Assembly: GCA_028673005.1 (NCBI GenBank) | Contig: CM054116.1 | Location: forward strand, 38,790,577 to 38,854,576 | Source of the DNA: Tanypteryx hageni | Lineage: Eukaryota; Arthropoda; Insecta; Odonata; Petaluridae | Length of the DNA stretch: 64,000 nucleotides | Direction of reading: 5' to 3' | In this document: in pieces, positions 46,284-58,589 of the stretch | Numbering within the stretch: position 1 is the stretch's first letter | Layout of the letters: every line of letters begins with the position of its first letter | Notes under the pieces: model-generated | Told to the model about the DNA's origin: nothing | The model's database searches: none | Seen by the model: the letters and a program-made list of their open reading frames with translations, nothing else | Made by a program: the position numbers and the translations under genes

Positions 46284-46958
46284 CCCATCTCCTGCTCCAA
46301 ATGCGATGCTATTCAAGTCGCCCTTCTTCGAATCGAGCGTTCCGGGCCATCGCCCCTCCTTCCTCCCTCCCTCCCTCCTTCCTCCTTTTTTCCTACCTTC
46401 TCCCTCCCTCCCCCCTCCCCCTCCCTCCCTCCTTCCTCCCTCCTCCCCCCTCCCCCTCCCTCCCTCCCCCCTCCCCCTCCCTCCCTCCTTCCTCCCTCCT
46501 CCCTCCCCCCTTCCTCCCTCCCTCCTTCCTCCCTCCTTCCTCCCTCCTTCCTCCCTCCTTCCTCCCTCCTCCATCCCTCCTCCCTCCCTCTCCCTCCCTC
46601 CTCCTTCCCCCCTCCCTCCTCCCTTCTTCCTCCCTCCCTCCTCCCTTCTTCCTCCCTCCCTCCCTCCTCCCTCCCTCCTCCCTCCCTCCTCTCTCTCCCT
46701 CCTCCCTCCCACCTCCCTCCCTCTTCCCTCCCTCCCTCCTCCCTCCCTCCCTCCTCCCTCCCTCCCTCCTCCCTCCCTCCCTCCTCCCTCCCTCCCTCCT
46801 CCCTCCTCCCATCTTCTGCTCCAAATGCGATCTATTAAAGTCGCCCTTCTTCGAATCGAGCGTTCCGGGCCATCGCCCCTCTTTCCTCCCTCCCTCCTTC
46901 CTCCCTCCCTCCTTCCTCCCTCCCTCACTCCTTCCTCCTTCCTCCCTCACTCCTTCCT
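46284..46958. repeat. Polypyrimidine block with ~520-bp duplication
   Basis: CCTCC/CTTCC-type pyrimidine repeats occupy about 46354-46805 and 46880-46958. Each is preceded by a near-identical 75-80 bp unit (46284-46360 and 46808-46886) containing TGCTCCAAATGCGAT, CGCCCTTCTTCGAATCGAGC and GTTCCGGGCCATCGCCCCT. So the block is a tandem duplication of unit plus pyrimidine tract. Long open frames in five or six frames across it are artefacts: pyrimidine-only codons cannot be stops on either strand. Confidence 0.9.
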
Positions 46959-49682
46959 CCATTTCGGGATGACACGGCTCGCGTCGGGTGGAGAAGGGAG
47001 TTGGGGAACGGAATGAATAGAGAGGAAGGGAGCGTAAGGTCAAGACGGTAGTACCAATGGCCTTCCTTAGAAACGTGTATTCCGCTAATTCGTGCCTTGC
47101 CTAGGGGAAACCCGAGGCGACATAACGTCTCGCCAACTAGGAAGGAGATAAAATTAATGCGCTTGGCGCCAATGTAGTCGAAGGGATTCACATAACGTAC
47201 GAAGGAAGTTTTTCCTCATTCAGTCTTCGCGGTCGACACGTGTTCCCTTAGTGTGCGTAAACAGAATCCTATTTGTGCGTCTCTAGAAAATTTATCCCGG
47301 AATTTATCCCGGAATTTGCCCCAACTGGTTATTAAGCTGTGGAGAAAAAAAAGCATCCTGACCTTTGAATTTACGTTCGTTTTAATTCGATTCATTTAGA
47401 AACCGAAGCTTCAGCGTTTCGTGTCTTTTTTGTTCTTGTTGACATTCGATCGGGTTGAAAAATAGCAACCTATAGCGCTCGTGACTCAGCGTGTCTATTT
47501 TGCTTGTTTTATTTTCCTTTCCCCATTATGGGGTGGGATCACCTCAACATGTCATTTTCATGTCGCAGCGCCTAGGCCTCTCTTTTAATATGGAGCTTTA
47601 GGCTAATGATGTGCGTGATGGCATGTACTTTGATATGCCTAATGATTTTGAAACCCTTCCAAACAGCGGTAATTTTGATATGTATATTTTGCGACAAATG
47701 TAAGTATACCATTATTTTCGAATCCGCGATCCTCAGCTTTGGAAGTTGTATAGAATTATACTCTTTAAAATAAAATATATTTTTTTATTGCCGTCGATGA
47801 ATATAGACATTTAAATTAGCGCAAAAACGCGCTGAGACGTCTTTGAATGCGTTGAAAAGGTATTAGTGAATATATTGACCTTTGTGCCTCATTTTCTTAG
47901 AGATGGGCCTGAAAATGTGCTGTTGACGTCTCCTACTACCTGCATGATTGTTTGCAACTACGTCGTAATTATTCCATGGACGTTAGCGCGGTTTAAATTT
48001 GCTAATCTATAGTGCGTACATTTATGTACGAGATTGTGTTATAAATGGTTTAAATAAGGAAATAGTTAACGCAAAAGATTTAAGTAAAGGTCAGACAGAA
48101 TGTGTTACATGTTTATTCAGTATCATTTCAGTTTCTACCTACACTATCATGATAATTCATCCTGTTGACCTTTCTTCCTTGTGCGCCAAATATGCGGTCA
48201 GTAAAAATTCCCGCTGCTAATGAATTAACCGTTGAGCAAGCAGAATATTAAGCTATATTGTTTTAGTAAAAGTACTTTTGTAATGTGAATTAAAAGGCAT
48301 ACAATTGTGAGTTTTTACTTTCTTCTGTATTGCTATATTTTGTAATTCACTTCATTGTAATGCCGCGGTCTGAATTTTATTAATTCGAGCGATGGTGCAT
48401 TAAATTAGTTGAAGGACGTTACTTAGTAAGTATTATATTTTTTCATTTTTCATTCCATTGTTAAAAGTATTAAAAAATTCCTTTTTAAGGTATATTTTTT
48501 GAACTTATTCGATAGGTATTTATTTAGATTGACTCGCCGATAAAAATATATTTGTCTTTTCCGTTTGCCTGCGTTCGAGGTCCGAGTTCGTGTAACAGTT
48601 TTAAACTTTAGATCCAGTATTGATTCCCATGAATCAAGGGTAGAATAAACTTGCCTGAACCGGAAAAATTTTGAGGAAAATTAAATACAAGAGAAAGCAT
48701 TCATCCGGGCTAAATTTGGAAACTACCAGTACAAGAGCCCAACTCCTAGCATTGAGGTTGCGAACACTAGTAAACAGATACCAAACCAGTTTACGCGAGT
48801 TTTTTAATAACATTCCTAAAACTACTGTTTTTTAAAAAAAAGTATATTATTACTGATACTACCTGTTGTAGAGTTCCTTGAATCCTTGGCTTATAACGGC
48901 ATTTTTAATTGTAATTGGTGGCTATTCCAAAAAATATTCAACTTAATTGAATTATAAGATTTAGGAGCAATACCGTAGTATTCGCCATTATTTATTATTC
49001 ACCATTAGGAACAGAAATTTTTAATGCGATCTATCATTGCGAATCCATCCATGCGGCTTGACGAACAAGGCAATTCCTGTCGCTATAAAACGGTGGAACG
49101 AACCAGATGCGCGTTTCAACGACAGTACCTAACCTCAGTGATATAATACAACGATCGTTGACTCTGTGGAGCTTTTTAGCTGAAATGCACTTCTAGTTTA
49201 TTTTTTCATTTTCTGGTTGACTCTTCTATCCATAGAAGCCTGAAATCTCGCTTTTCCATTCGTAGTCGAGATCGTATTTTTTGTCGGTCATTGTCACTCC
49301 TTCACTTTGAAAATCTCGCCGCACATTTCCGTGTCTCCTTTTTCCTGTTTCCGTCTGTATATTTCTGCCATTTCTCTCGCTCTATCAATTTGCAATATCC
49401 GTCCCGTGAGGGAAGCAAGAGATCGGCTCCCATTGAGTAGGCCGACTCCCCCGAATGATTTGCGAGACACCAGACGCCGTCGTCCATCTCCTCTTTTTAT
49501 CTCTCCGAAGCTTTTTTGTGTATTTTCCTTTCTTTCACTGAGGGCGGAAACGGTTTAGTAAAGGGGCATACGTGGTGGGCGTCCGGAGAGAAATATTGGC
49601 GAGGCTTGAGGAACATCGGGCTGCTTGAGACGACGTCGGGGTTGCGTTCGGAGTGGGGAGGAGGTTCGTGGGGGGGGGGGGG
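46959..49682. other. No gene recognised
   Basis: Ordinary DNA. A phrase near 49174-49201 (TTTTTAGCTGAAATGCAC, then TTCTAGTTT) matches the first bases of the window (15-42). A G11 run lies at about 49672-49682. Confidence 0.45.
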
Positions 49683-51066
49683 CGTCCCTTCTTTATTTAT
49701 CCCTTCCTCTTCCTTAATTCTTTCCTTCTCCCTCCACCTTTCCTCTCCTCCTTTTACCCTTCCTCCTCCACCCCTCCCTTTCTTCTTCCTCCTACCCCTC
49801 TTCCCTCTCCTCCTTTTCCCCTGCCTCCCTCCCTTTCCTCTTTTTCCCCTTCCTCTCTCCCTTTCCTCCTTTTCCCCTTCCTCTCCTTTTCCCCTTCCTC
49901 TCCTTTTCCCCTCCCTCCTTCTTTTCCCCTTCCTCTTGCCCCATTCCTCCTTTCCCCCTTCCTCCTCCTTTCCCCCTTCCTCCTTTCCCCTTCCTCCTCC
50001 TTTCCCCTTCCTCCTTTCCACATTCCTCCTTACCCCCTTCCTCCTCCTTTCCCCTTCCTCCTCCTTTCCCCTTCCTCCTCCTTTCCCCCTTCCTCCTCCT
50101 TTCCCCTTCCTCCTCCTTTCCCCTTCCTCCTCCTTTCCCCCTTCCTCCTCCTTTCCCCTTCCTCCTTTCCACATTCCTCCTTTCCCCCTTCCTCCTCCTT
50201 TTCCCCTTCCTCCTTTTCCCCTTCTTCCTTCTTTTCCCTTTCCTTCCCCTTTCCCCTTCCTTCTCCTTTTTCCCTTCCTCCCCTTTCCCCCCTCCTCCCC
50301 CTTTTCCCCCTCCTCCTTTTCCCCTTCCTCCCCCTTTTCCCATTCCCTCCTCATTTTCACTTCCTTTTTTCCCCTTCCTCCTTTCCCCTTCTTCCTTCCC
50401 TCCTTTTCCCCTACCTCTCCTTTTCCCCTTCTTCCCTACCTCCTTTTCCCCTTCTTCCTTACCTCCTTTTCCCCTTCTTCCTTACCTCCTTTTCCCCTTC
50501 TTCCTTCCCTCCTTTTCCCCTTCTTCCTTCCCTCCTTTTCCCCTTCTTCCTTCCCTCATTTTCCGCTTCCTTCAACATCCTCTTTTTCTCCTTCCTTTCC
50601 TTTCTTCCCCATCCTCCTTTTCCTGTCTTTCCCTTCGCCATCCTCCTTTCCCCTTTCTCCTCTTTTCCCCCTTCCTCCTCTTTTTCCCCTTCCTCCTCTT
50701 TTCCCCCTTCCTCCTCCTTTTCCCCTTCCTCCTTTCCCTTTCTTCCTTCCCTCCTTTTCTCCTTCCTCTCCTTTTCCCCTTCTTCCTTCCATCCTTTTCT
50801 TCTTCTTCCTTCCGTCATTTTCCCCTTCACCATCCTCTTTTTCTCCTTCCTTTCCTCTCTTCCCCCTCCTTTTCCTCTTACTCTCGCTTCGCCATCCTCC
50901 TTTTCCCCTTCCTCCTCTTGTTCTCCTTTCTCTTTTTCCCCTTCCTCCTCTTTTTCCCCTTCCTCCTCCTTTTTCCCTCCTTACTCCTTTTCCCCTTCTT
51001 CCTCCTTTTCCCCTTCTTCCTCCTTTTCCCCTTTCTCCTCCTTTTCCCCTTCCACCTCCTCCGTCC
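49683..51066. repeat. 1.4-kb polypyrimidine tract, CCTCCTTTTCCCCTT type
   Basis: The plus strand is almost entirely C and T, built from degenerate units such as CCTCCTTTCCCCTT and CTTCCTTCCCTCCTTTTCCC, with few interrupting purines. It yields spurious 527- and 525-codon frames (Pro/Ser/Phe/Leu) and Gly/Arg/Lys/Glu frames on the other strand. Such purine/pyrimidine asymmetry favours intramolecular triplex DNA. Confidence 0.95.
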
Positions 51067-54000
51067 TTCTCTTCACCGCCTCGACCATTTTGAGACTCGC
51101 TCCTCAGCATGCCCTTAAATTCTCTCCTTCCTTCACTCCTTGCCATAAATCCTTTCCTCTTGCTCTGCTTCTTCCTCGTCTTCTCCGCCCTTTGCCTTCC
51201 TTCCCTTTTCGTCTCTTTTCCTTCCCATCTGCCTAGCGATGGACGTAACTCTGCGGACATATCTATCGGAATAATGTTTTTTAGCGCTTCGCGGTCGTTG
51301 TTTATTATTTTTTATCTCTCTCTCTCGTTTTGCATTGATTGCGGTGCGTCCCCATTTTAATGTCGAGCGAAACCCCCGCGCGGTAGGTTTCTCTCTATGC
51401 GTTAATTTTCGTACGCCCTTGCGATTGTTTTCATGCGGAATCCCCAGGAGTCCTGGAAAAGTAAAGAAGGGAAGGCGGAAAATACGAGAGAGAGGGAGAG
51501 ATTACGCATCGTTATTATTTGCATTTGGTGATGATAGACGTGCGATTTGTTTTTCCAGGAACGTGAAAAGCTGCTCGGAAAGAGTTTTGTATGCGGCGAA
51601 CGTGACTGCTCTGGGTTTTAATGTCTCGTGACGGTGGTATTGAGCCATGTAGACTCTCCGGTAGCCATTAATAATCATTAATACGTCCCAGACGCACGGA
51701 CACTCTCTCAGGGTTGAAGACTAGGCGTTCTCAAAATATATCTCGTTTGCTAATTTGGTTTGAAGAAGATCAAAAGGAGACTCCTGATGGTGGCGTTTGA
51801 GGATTTACTCATTTCCTCCTTGGTTTTGAGTTTGTAAGTCGGAGTACAAAGTGGAACTCACGTAACCGAGACATTGTTAAATCATCATTGCCAATTACTA
51901 CGGATTTAGTGTAACAAATGTAAGATTTTCGGAACTAATACCATCATTTTGAATTGAAAGAGGAGGTGCGTATGCTTTAATTTTAGAAAACCTACGTTAA
52001 TTTAAAAAATAACTAAGATTTGTCTCACGGTAAGGCTGTGGAATAAATGCACATCACTAAAATTTTATCGATTAAACGTGAAACCCATATTTGTGCTTCC
52101 ATAGTAGAAAATTTGATCTATTAAATTTCATGAAGTTACTCTTAAATAAGTTATGTCATGACCGTCTTGAAATAAAATAAATATCCAAGTGTTTTTTCAA
52201 TTAGAAAATTTCATAATGCTTCTTCGAAGCAGTTGGCTTTTGAGAGTCCTTAAAAATTACTTCATTAACTTACGCAAATAAGATGCCGTTACGTCTACAA
52301 GTCGAGTTTAAATTTTCGATCCATTCCCAATGAGCAGTAGCAAAAAACGTCGATAATTATTATATCTCCTTGAATGGAGCAATTGTACCGTGATGCGGAA
52401 AAACCTATAGTATCATTTAAATCTTTCGTTCCGTGAGATAATAGTTTAGATTCCTGATATCGCATTATCGGTCCGTCGGTTTGATTTTCGTATCTGTGGA
52501 ATCTCTCGGCTCCACCCTCTTTTATAGACAGATAAGATAAAAACTTCCTTTATTCAGCCCTTTCGAAGCGAGACGACGGAATGGAGTAGGCGAAGCGGCA
52601 CTAGTAATAGGGTGGAAGTGGGGTAGGTAGCGTTATGGGCAAGCACCCTCACATAGCCAACGGTCGCTCGGCGGCGCGCGGCCCTTATCGATTCCCGGGG
52701 CATATCCGCCTGCTCTCTTTCTCTCTCTCTCTTTCTCTTTCTTTCTCTCTCTCTCTCCTCTGTCGGGAGTGGGCTCGCTCTTTCCCCCACTACCATCTCT
52801 CCCGCCTCACTCCCCACTTTTCCGGCGCTCTCAGAAAACGCACCAGGATGCTTCCTAACCGCGAATAAAGGCGATGCATGCAGCGGCAGCAGCAATCCTC
52901 GAAACACAAAAAAGGCCGCTTCCCTTTCTCCCCCCCTCTCTCTCCAGTAATCACCTGACTCCATTCTTCACCCCTTTTATCCGCCGTCTTCTTATTCCGT
53001 TAATCCCTTGCCTTAATCCTCTCTGGTGAGAAGAAGGAAGAGTAGGAGAGAAGGAGGAATAGAGCGCCAGGATTAAATGGAAGAGTCCTTTCTCTTCTCC
53101 TGTACCTCCTTAGCTGTCTCATTTTCCATCTGGGATATAAAAGTCCCGATGACAATAGGGGTTTGACGGATAAAAGGGGTTTGATTGAGGACAGATTGGG
53201 TTAAGGAGAGGGTGTTTTTTTTTCTTTTTGAAGGTGTGGGGAGAATAGAGGTGGAAGGGGGAAGAGAAGGGTCTTATGGTTAATGACTCCGAATTTCTTT
53301 TCTCCATCTAGTTGAAAAGTTTAGCTCGAATTTAAGGAGAAGATTTTCCTTTTTTCACGGAGTGCCATTAAAGTAATCAAGTGCTTTATGTAGAAACTGA
53401 TGGATTTTTGTGATCCTTGTAATGAATGATGCATTATATTGCACTCATACGTAGTAAAGTCTTAATAGATGCTTAGGATTTTGTATAATTTCTTTTATTT
53501 TTTACTTCTCAACATTAAATGCTCTATACATTTTGTTGTGACTGCTTATTTATGTGATCAATTATTTGATTTCAGACTTTGCGGATTATATAGGTTAGTA
53601 TGTAAATAGCTTTTCCTTATGTTATAGCTCCATCTTATTGATTTCTTTATAATATCAATTTTTTATTTTCTTTTGTCTTTTTAAACTTTCTATTAAAAGG
53701 TTAGTCATCACTTTCTCACAGATTTAGATTAGAATTTTCAATGGACTTTGCAATTGTTATCTTATTATCGCATACCACGTCATACAGATAAGACTTAAAT
53801 TCTTAATGGGTTGATTGAATAAATGAGGAAAGATATACGGACTTTGAGGGATCGCGTTTATCGGTGTGATTTTTCGGCCCATTAAATTTATGGTTGAATT
53901 TATTACTAAATGCGATGATGGATTTAATTACTGCTTTTGCAATACGGAGCCTTTTTCATACGGGTCATAATGATGTCAATTCAGATTGTATGTCTGTTTC

Positions 54001-54244
54001 ATCATTCACCCTATCTTTCCTATAAAATAAGGATGATTAGTATCTAAATTCTAAAGCAGAAATCACGAAACTTTTATTTTTAATTGAAAAGTACTATACT
54101 AGAAATATGTTTAATATTTTTTTAGGTTTTAAGTAATGGCACCGAAAGCCTAAAAAATTTATACTCAAACATCCAAGTTAATTTCCATTTGTCAGACGAA
54201 TAACGAAATCATGCTTGATCCCACTAAAAGTGTTTTATTTAGTG
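51067..54244. other. No gene recognised
   Basis: 51100-51640 and 52550-53300 contain CT-rich and CpG-bearing DNA with biased open frames; a CT microsatellite lies at about 52714-52758. 51700-52500 and 53320-54230 are AT-rich with nothing recognised. Confidence 0.45.
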
Positions 54245-54548
54245 CAGTGTGTCCTACCTTTTTCGGGCTCGTGGGCTACTTAGCTTGCCTAATACTCACG
54301 GCGGGCCCCATGCCTCCCATAACTCGGGGAGTTTCCTCCATGATATTCTGTTGAAAGGGTGGGGGGCGGGTGGGGGGGGGGGGAGGGGGAGAGGAACTGA
54401 TGATATTGCAAAGATTTTTTCCAAACACTTTGTCTCACTAAAAAAATTTTTTGTATGAATTGATATTTTGTATTGACCAACTGAATTATAAAACTAGTTC
54501 CCCAGGCGTCCGAAAAAAGCTTCACGGGCTACCGGTTGGACATAACTG
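54245..54548. mobile_element. hAT-type MITE (304 bp) with exact 8-bp TSD
   Basis: Ends CAGTGTGTCCTACC and, inward from the right, CAGTTATGTCCAACC, both followed by a GGGCT(C/A)GTGGGC-like or GTAGCCCGTG block. ATTTAGTG is duplicated exactly at 54237-54244 and 54549-54556. The middle holds G-rich DNA (about 54358-54391). No coding capacity. Confidence 0.85.
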
Positions 54549-54594
54549 ATTTAGTGCATACTATCTATTATTTCATGCGTAGCTTGGCTGGAGG

Positions 54595-54759
54595 CAGTGC
54601 TGTAGTCGCAAAAAAGCAGAGGGTATACCGTATACGGAAATAAAACTTTGAAGTAGGGTCTTACCCAGTTATTTTAAAAGCAGAGGATATATCCTATTCA
54701 TTCGAAAAAAGCAGAGGATATACGGCGTATACCACCGTATACCCTCCTCTACAGCCCTG
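54595..54759. mobile_element. hAT-type MITE (165 bp) with exact 8-bp TSD
   Basis: Ends CAGTGCTGTAG and, inward from the right, CAGGGCTGTAG, followed by GAGGGTATAC blocks on both sides. GCTGGAGG is duplicated exactly at 54587-54594 and 54760-54767. Internal GCAGAGG(A)TATA phrases repeat three times. No coding capacity. It lies only 46 bp from the preceding MITE. Confidence 0.85.
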
Positions 54760-54767
54760 GCTGGAGG

Positions 54768-57700
54768 TATTCCACACACAAATTTGTTTTTGAGTGAAAA
54801 TTGTTTTGAAATAAAAGTATTTATTTTTCTAATATTTTTTTATATCTTAAAAGAGATGCGACTTGAAACAACCATCTTAGCGCGTAATTATGTTAATCAA
54901 AATCAATTTCTTTTCTCATCTATCTGCAACGTTTGGTAAAAAAAATTGTCGTCACCTGGATCCTTGCTTATACAGATAGTTTACTTTCTGTTTATTGGCA
55001 ATATTTTTTATTTGAATTTACTACTGGTGCCAAATGCGTCGAGAGCTTATTTCCTCCACTGGTGGTGATGTATGTGTACGTAATATACATGAGAAAATTG
55101 TATGGAGTTAAGTACCTTTTTTGTTTAATTTATAAAATGTTGTCTCGAAATGTCGAACCTCCTAAGGTAGGAAATCTTGAATGGTAATCACGGATTCGAT
55201 TTTAAGTACTCATTCCCGAATTCGTTAAGTTCGTCTAAGCACATTAAATTGTTTGAGATTGTTCTGGGCGAATATAAATATTTATTTTTTTAATCATGAA
55301 GTTATTATGTCATGTTGAGCTGGATGTTACACCACTGTAGCTTATTATCTTTCTATATTTTCGTAAGTGGTGACGTGTTTTTTGACAATCGTTCCCGTTA
55401 AAGTTTCTTGGAAAAATTCTGCAGGTATTCACTGACCTACTCTCCTCGTGGGTTTTACCACCAGATTTTTCTTTTCACCTGTTAAGATTGGACCCTCATT
55501 TTTAACGACCTTCATCGATAAATGGTCGCCCTTCACCAATTCCTCGCGGACACCTTTGTCCGTTTCGGAGAACTTTGAGAACAAAAAGTGTGTTTTACTG
55601 GACAAGGGGCGATATTTCTTAATCGCTACTCGTTTAAAAAACGCGTTTAACTTCTGTTCTGCATTTAAATATTATTCTCCAGGTATATTTATTGGGTTAG
55701 AATCCCCTTGCGCGATGTTATTAATATTTACGGACATTAAATAAATAGTTTGTTTATAAATTATTTAAGTTGTTGCTTAAGGAAACAAAACATTTAGATT
55801 CATAATCAGGGTCAACAAAAATGTCGTGAATTTTAAATTATACACTGGATGGGATCAATATGGATGGCTCTTGAACAATTGTGTATTTGCTAAGCCATTT
55901 TTACGGGTTTAATTTATGCATTCAATACAATGTCCCCAAGTAAATAGTAAGTGATTTTTTTCTCTCGTTGGAGCTTAATGTCGTGCTATCAAAGGAAATA
56001 ATAGCGTCATTAATCTCACTTAAACATGTATTTGTAATCCTAACGGAAATGTCTTAATAAATATATGTTTTAAAGCCAGTAATCTATTGGATTAAGTTAG
56101 ATATTTGTTTACTATCTACATATCGTTTTTGAAATCCAGATTCGACTGTTTACATCGTGTTATAGTTTCTTCCACTGATTGTAGTAAATTGAACTCTAGA
56201 CAAGGTGTGATCAACAAATAGTGTTTTATTTTGTTCCCTATTAATTTGAATCGTTATATTCTAATAAGGAAATAAATGTCAATATATCGAATTGCGTGAG
56301 TTTGCTTGTACTTATAGAATAATTTCTGAACTGCGTTTGGATTTTTTTCCCCCACCTGTATGGTTTTTCTGAAGCTGGCTTCTTTTATGTATACTATGAT
56401 AGGACGTGGGGCTGTCTCTTTTTATCTTGTAAAAATCGAGCTGTCATCAATATAACGCAAAAAATCTTTTCTTATCGTTGACGGAGTCGTGGACTGTATT
56501 ATTATTTTCTGAGGGATTACTGTTTAGTTTATACTGCTCGACAGAAACATTGATATTTCCGAAAGTAAGAGAAGCTAAGCTAGTTATAGAGGAAGTCGTT
56601 GGGTGGTATGTCTGACTTCTACAAGCTCTCGTAGGTGCGTGGTATGGATTGCTATGACAGCTAGTCTATTTCAACCAAACACTCTCTTAACACGCTTTAT
56701 CTCCTGAAGGAAGAACGACCAATAAACATCTGTCAGTTGTGGCTGCCATTTAGAATTCATATACTCTGATCATGAGCGCTGAATTTGGATCTCCTTAACT
56801 TTTTACGCAGTTTTCTTTCGCAATTGACCTTTCTGTACTTCTGTTAAATTAAAGGAACGGCTCTGATGCGATAGTATAACATCCGTTGGCCGCTTGCATG
56901 AGCTGCCATATGTTGCGCCATTTCCAAGCACTCTCATTTCGATTCCCAGATGGCAAACGGAGAATGCGCAGTTCGTCGCCTGTAGGAAATATTTTTTAAA
57001 AAGATCTTCTCTATTCCGTATATATCGTTCGTTTTTTTGCAATTTCAGCTCAATTTAACAGGACTTATAGTTCTTAAGACACAAGTTTCCATATATAATG
57101 AGCTTGTAATTTACATACATCGCAAAATTCCGTCTGCAGAAGTTTTAAAATTTTAAGTTCCATTCTTATGCATTTATTCTACACACTTCTTGGTAATGTC
57201 ATAAAAGGTTGACTTCGATTTTTACAAACCTGTAAAAGAATTATTCGAAAAAGCAGTTTGATTCGCTACACCGGCCGACCGGTATTTGATATAAAATCGA
57301 AGCAGTGGAGGGTCAAGTAAAAATTCCTTGGGATACGCTATTCTGACTGCATCTGCTGGGCAAAAATAAATTCTGGGTTTGATAGCCTTGTAAGAATCAG
57401 TTTCATGTAGTATTGGATTTTGAAACGCACATCCTCTGCATACAACATTGTTGAGACGAGTCGAAAATCTGCCGATATTCTAATGTAGTTATTTTAAACG
57501 TAGTTGTTTTTAGGTCTACGATGATGGGAACAGCAATTTTTCCCCTGACGAGCGTGTTATTTTGTAAAGTTTGTGATTTTGGATACATTTTACTGATAAA
57601 AACGAAACTGCGCAAATGTTCCTTAAACAGTGTTTAAGAATAAAATACTTGCTGTAGGTCCTTAAGTTTCAGGCTATATAATTTTTAGTGGGTTAAAAAA
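54768..57700. other. No gene recognised (about 2.9 kb)
   Basis: AT-rich, few repeats. The frame at 55448-55744 (98 codons) has no recognisable domain. Nothing else noted. Confidence 0.45.
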
Positions 57701-57990
57701 TTACACTAATGTAATCAGTTTGTCCGTCCGTCACATTTCCGTGTATTTCTACACCGTTCAAGTCAGAGCAACCAAATTTTGAGGGATTATTCAATGCCGT
57801 ATGTTCTTCCCGCGTTGAAATTCGGAGACTCCAGGGGCGGCTTAAGAGGTGTAGTATGAATAATAAAACATTAAATTTGTGAACTACTTCTACACCGTTC
57901 AAGTTAAACCAACCAAATTTTCAGAATAGTATCGGCTGCTGACAGTTATGGGCCCTATTGATTTTGGGATCCGTTCGTCTGTCCGTTTGC
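57701..57990. repeat. Twin copies of a CTACACCGTTCAAGT module
   Basis: TTCTACACCGTTCAAGT followed by CAACCAAATTTT occurs at about 57747-57780 and 57888-57919. TTTGTCCGTCCGTC lies before the first (57719) and TTCGTCTGTCCGTTTG after the second (57966). The pair looks like an old 140-bp duplication inside an unclassified repeat. Confidence 0.55.
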
Positions 57991-58589
57991 CTATTCCTTT
58001 ATTTTTATTTAAAATAGACCCGCCCTTAATATCCGATTCATCAGTTCTTTCCTTACTTGTTTTATTTGAGCTCTTATAACCTGGTGTTTCCTCCAAAATA
58101 AGCAGTTCCGTAATTCTGAGATTCGTCTATTAAACGTTTTCATATAGTTGGATTCGCAATATTACGGAGAAAGGCTCGTGGAAAGGGCTGCGCTAGCTTT
58201 TTCTTTTTTCCCGGAGTTTATGTACCAAAACTTACACAAGGGAAAATCACGCGGATATTTTATATGAAGACCTATTTTATTGCCGTCATTTTTTAATAAG
58301 CGTTAGATAAGAGTTCTGAAAGGAAAAGGCTGTAACGGAATTCGTTTTCTCAGGTGGCAGTTTCTTTATCTCACCAGTCGCACCTGTGCTTGAACTTCAA
58401 TAAATACTGGGAAATTAAGCGAAAAAATGTTTCCTTGATTACGTCCTTGCTATGGTGAGAGGGAAAATTTCTCGAGTAAGTATCGTCTGTTATGCAAAAT
58501 GATATCGATTTTCCATCGTCCTTCACTTATCTTTACTTACTATTTTTCTGTTATGTTGCATTTTTGCGTTCTCCATATATAGTAGAGAG
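57991..58589. other. No gene recognised
   Basis: A strong donor-like GTAAGTAT occurs at about 58474 after a short open frame from an ATG near 58452, but no partner acceptor or continuation was found. Confidence 0.35.

Noticed and set aside
46084..47043. Open frames of 216-310 codons on both strands
   Set aside because: Same artefact from CCTCC-type repeats; all frames are open.
49516..51236. Open frames of 525 and 527 codons (+) and up to 287 codons (-)
   Set aside because: They lie on a pyrimidine-only tract where no stop codon can occur on either strand; the peptides are Pro/Ser/Phe/Leu or Gly/Arg/Lys/Glu low complexity.
52554..52964. 136-codon frame with (ER)n/(RE)n stretch
   Set aside because: Frame runs through a CT microsatellite; composition is driven by the repeat.
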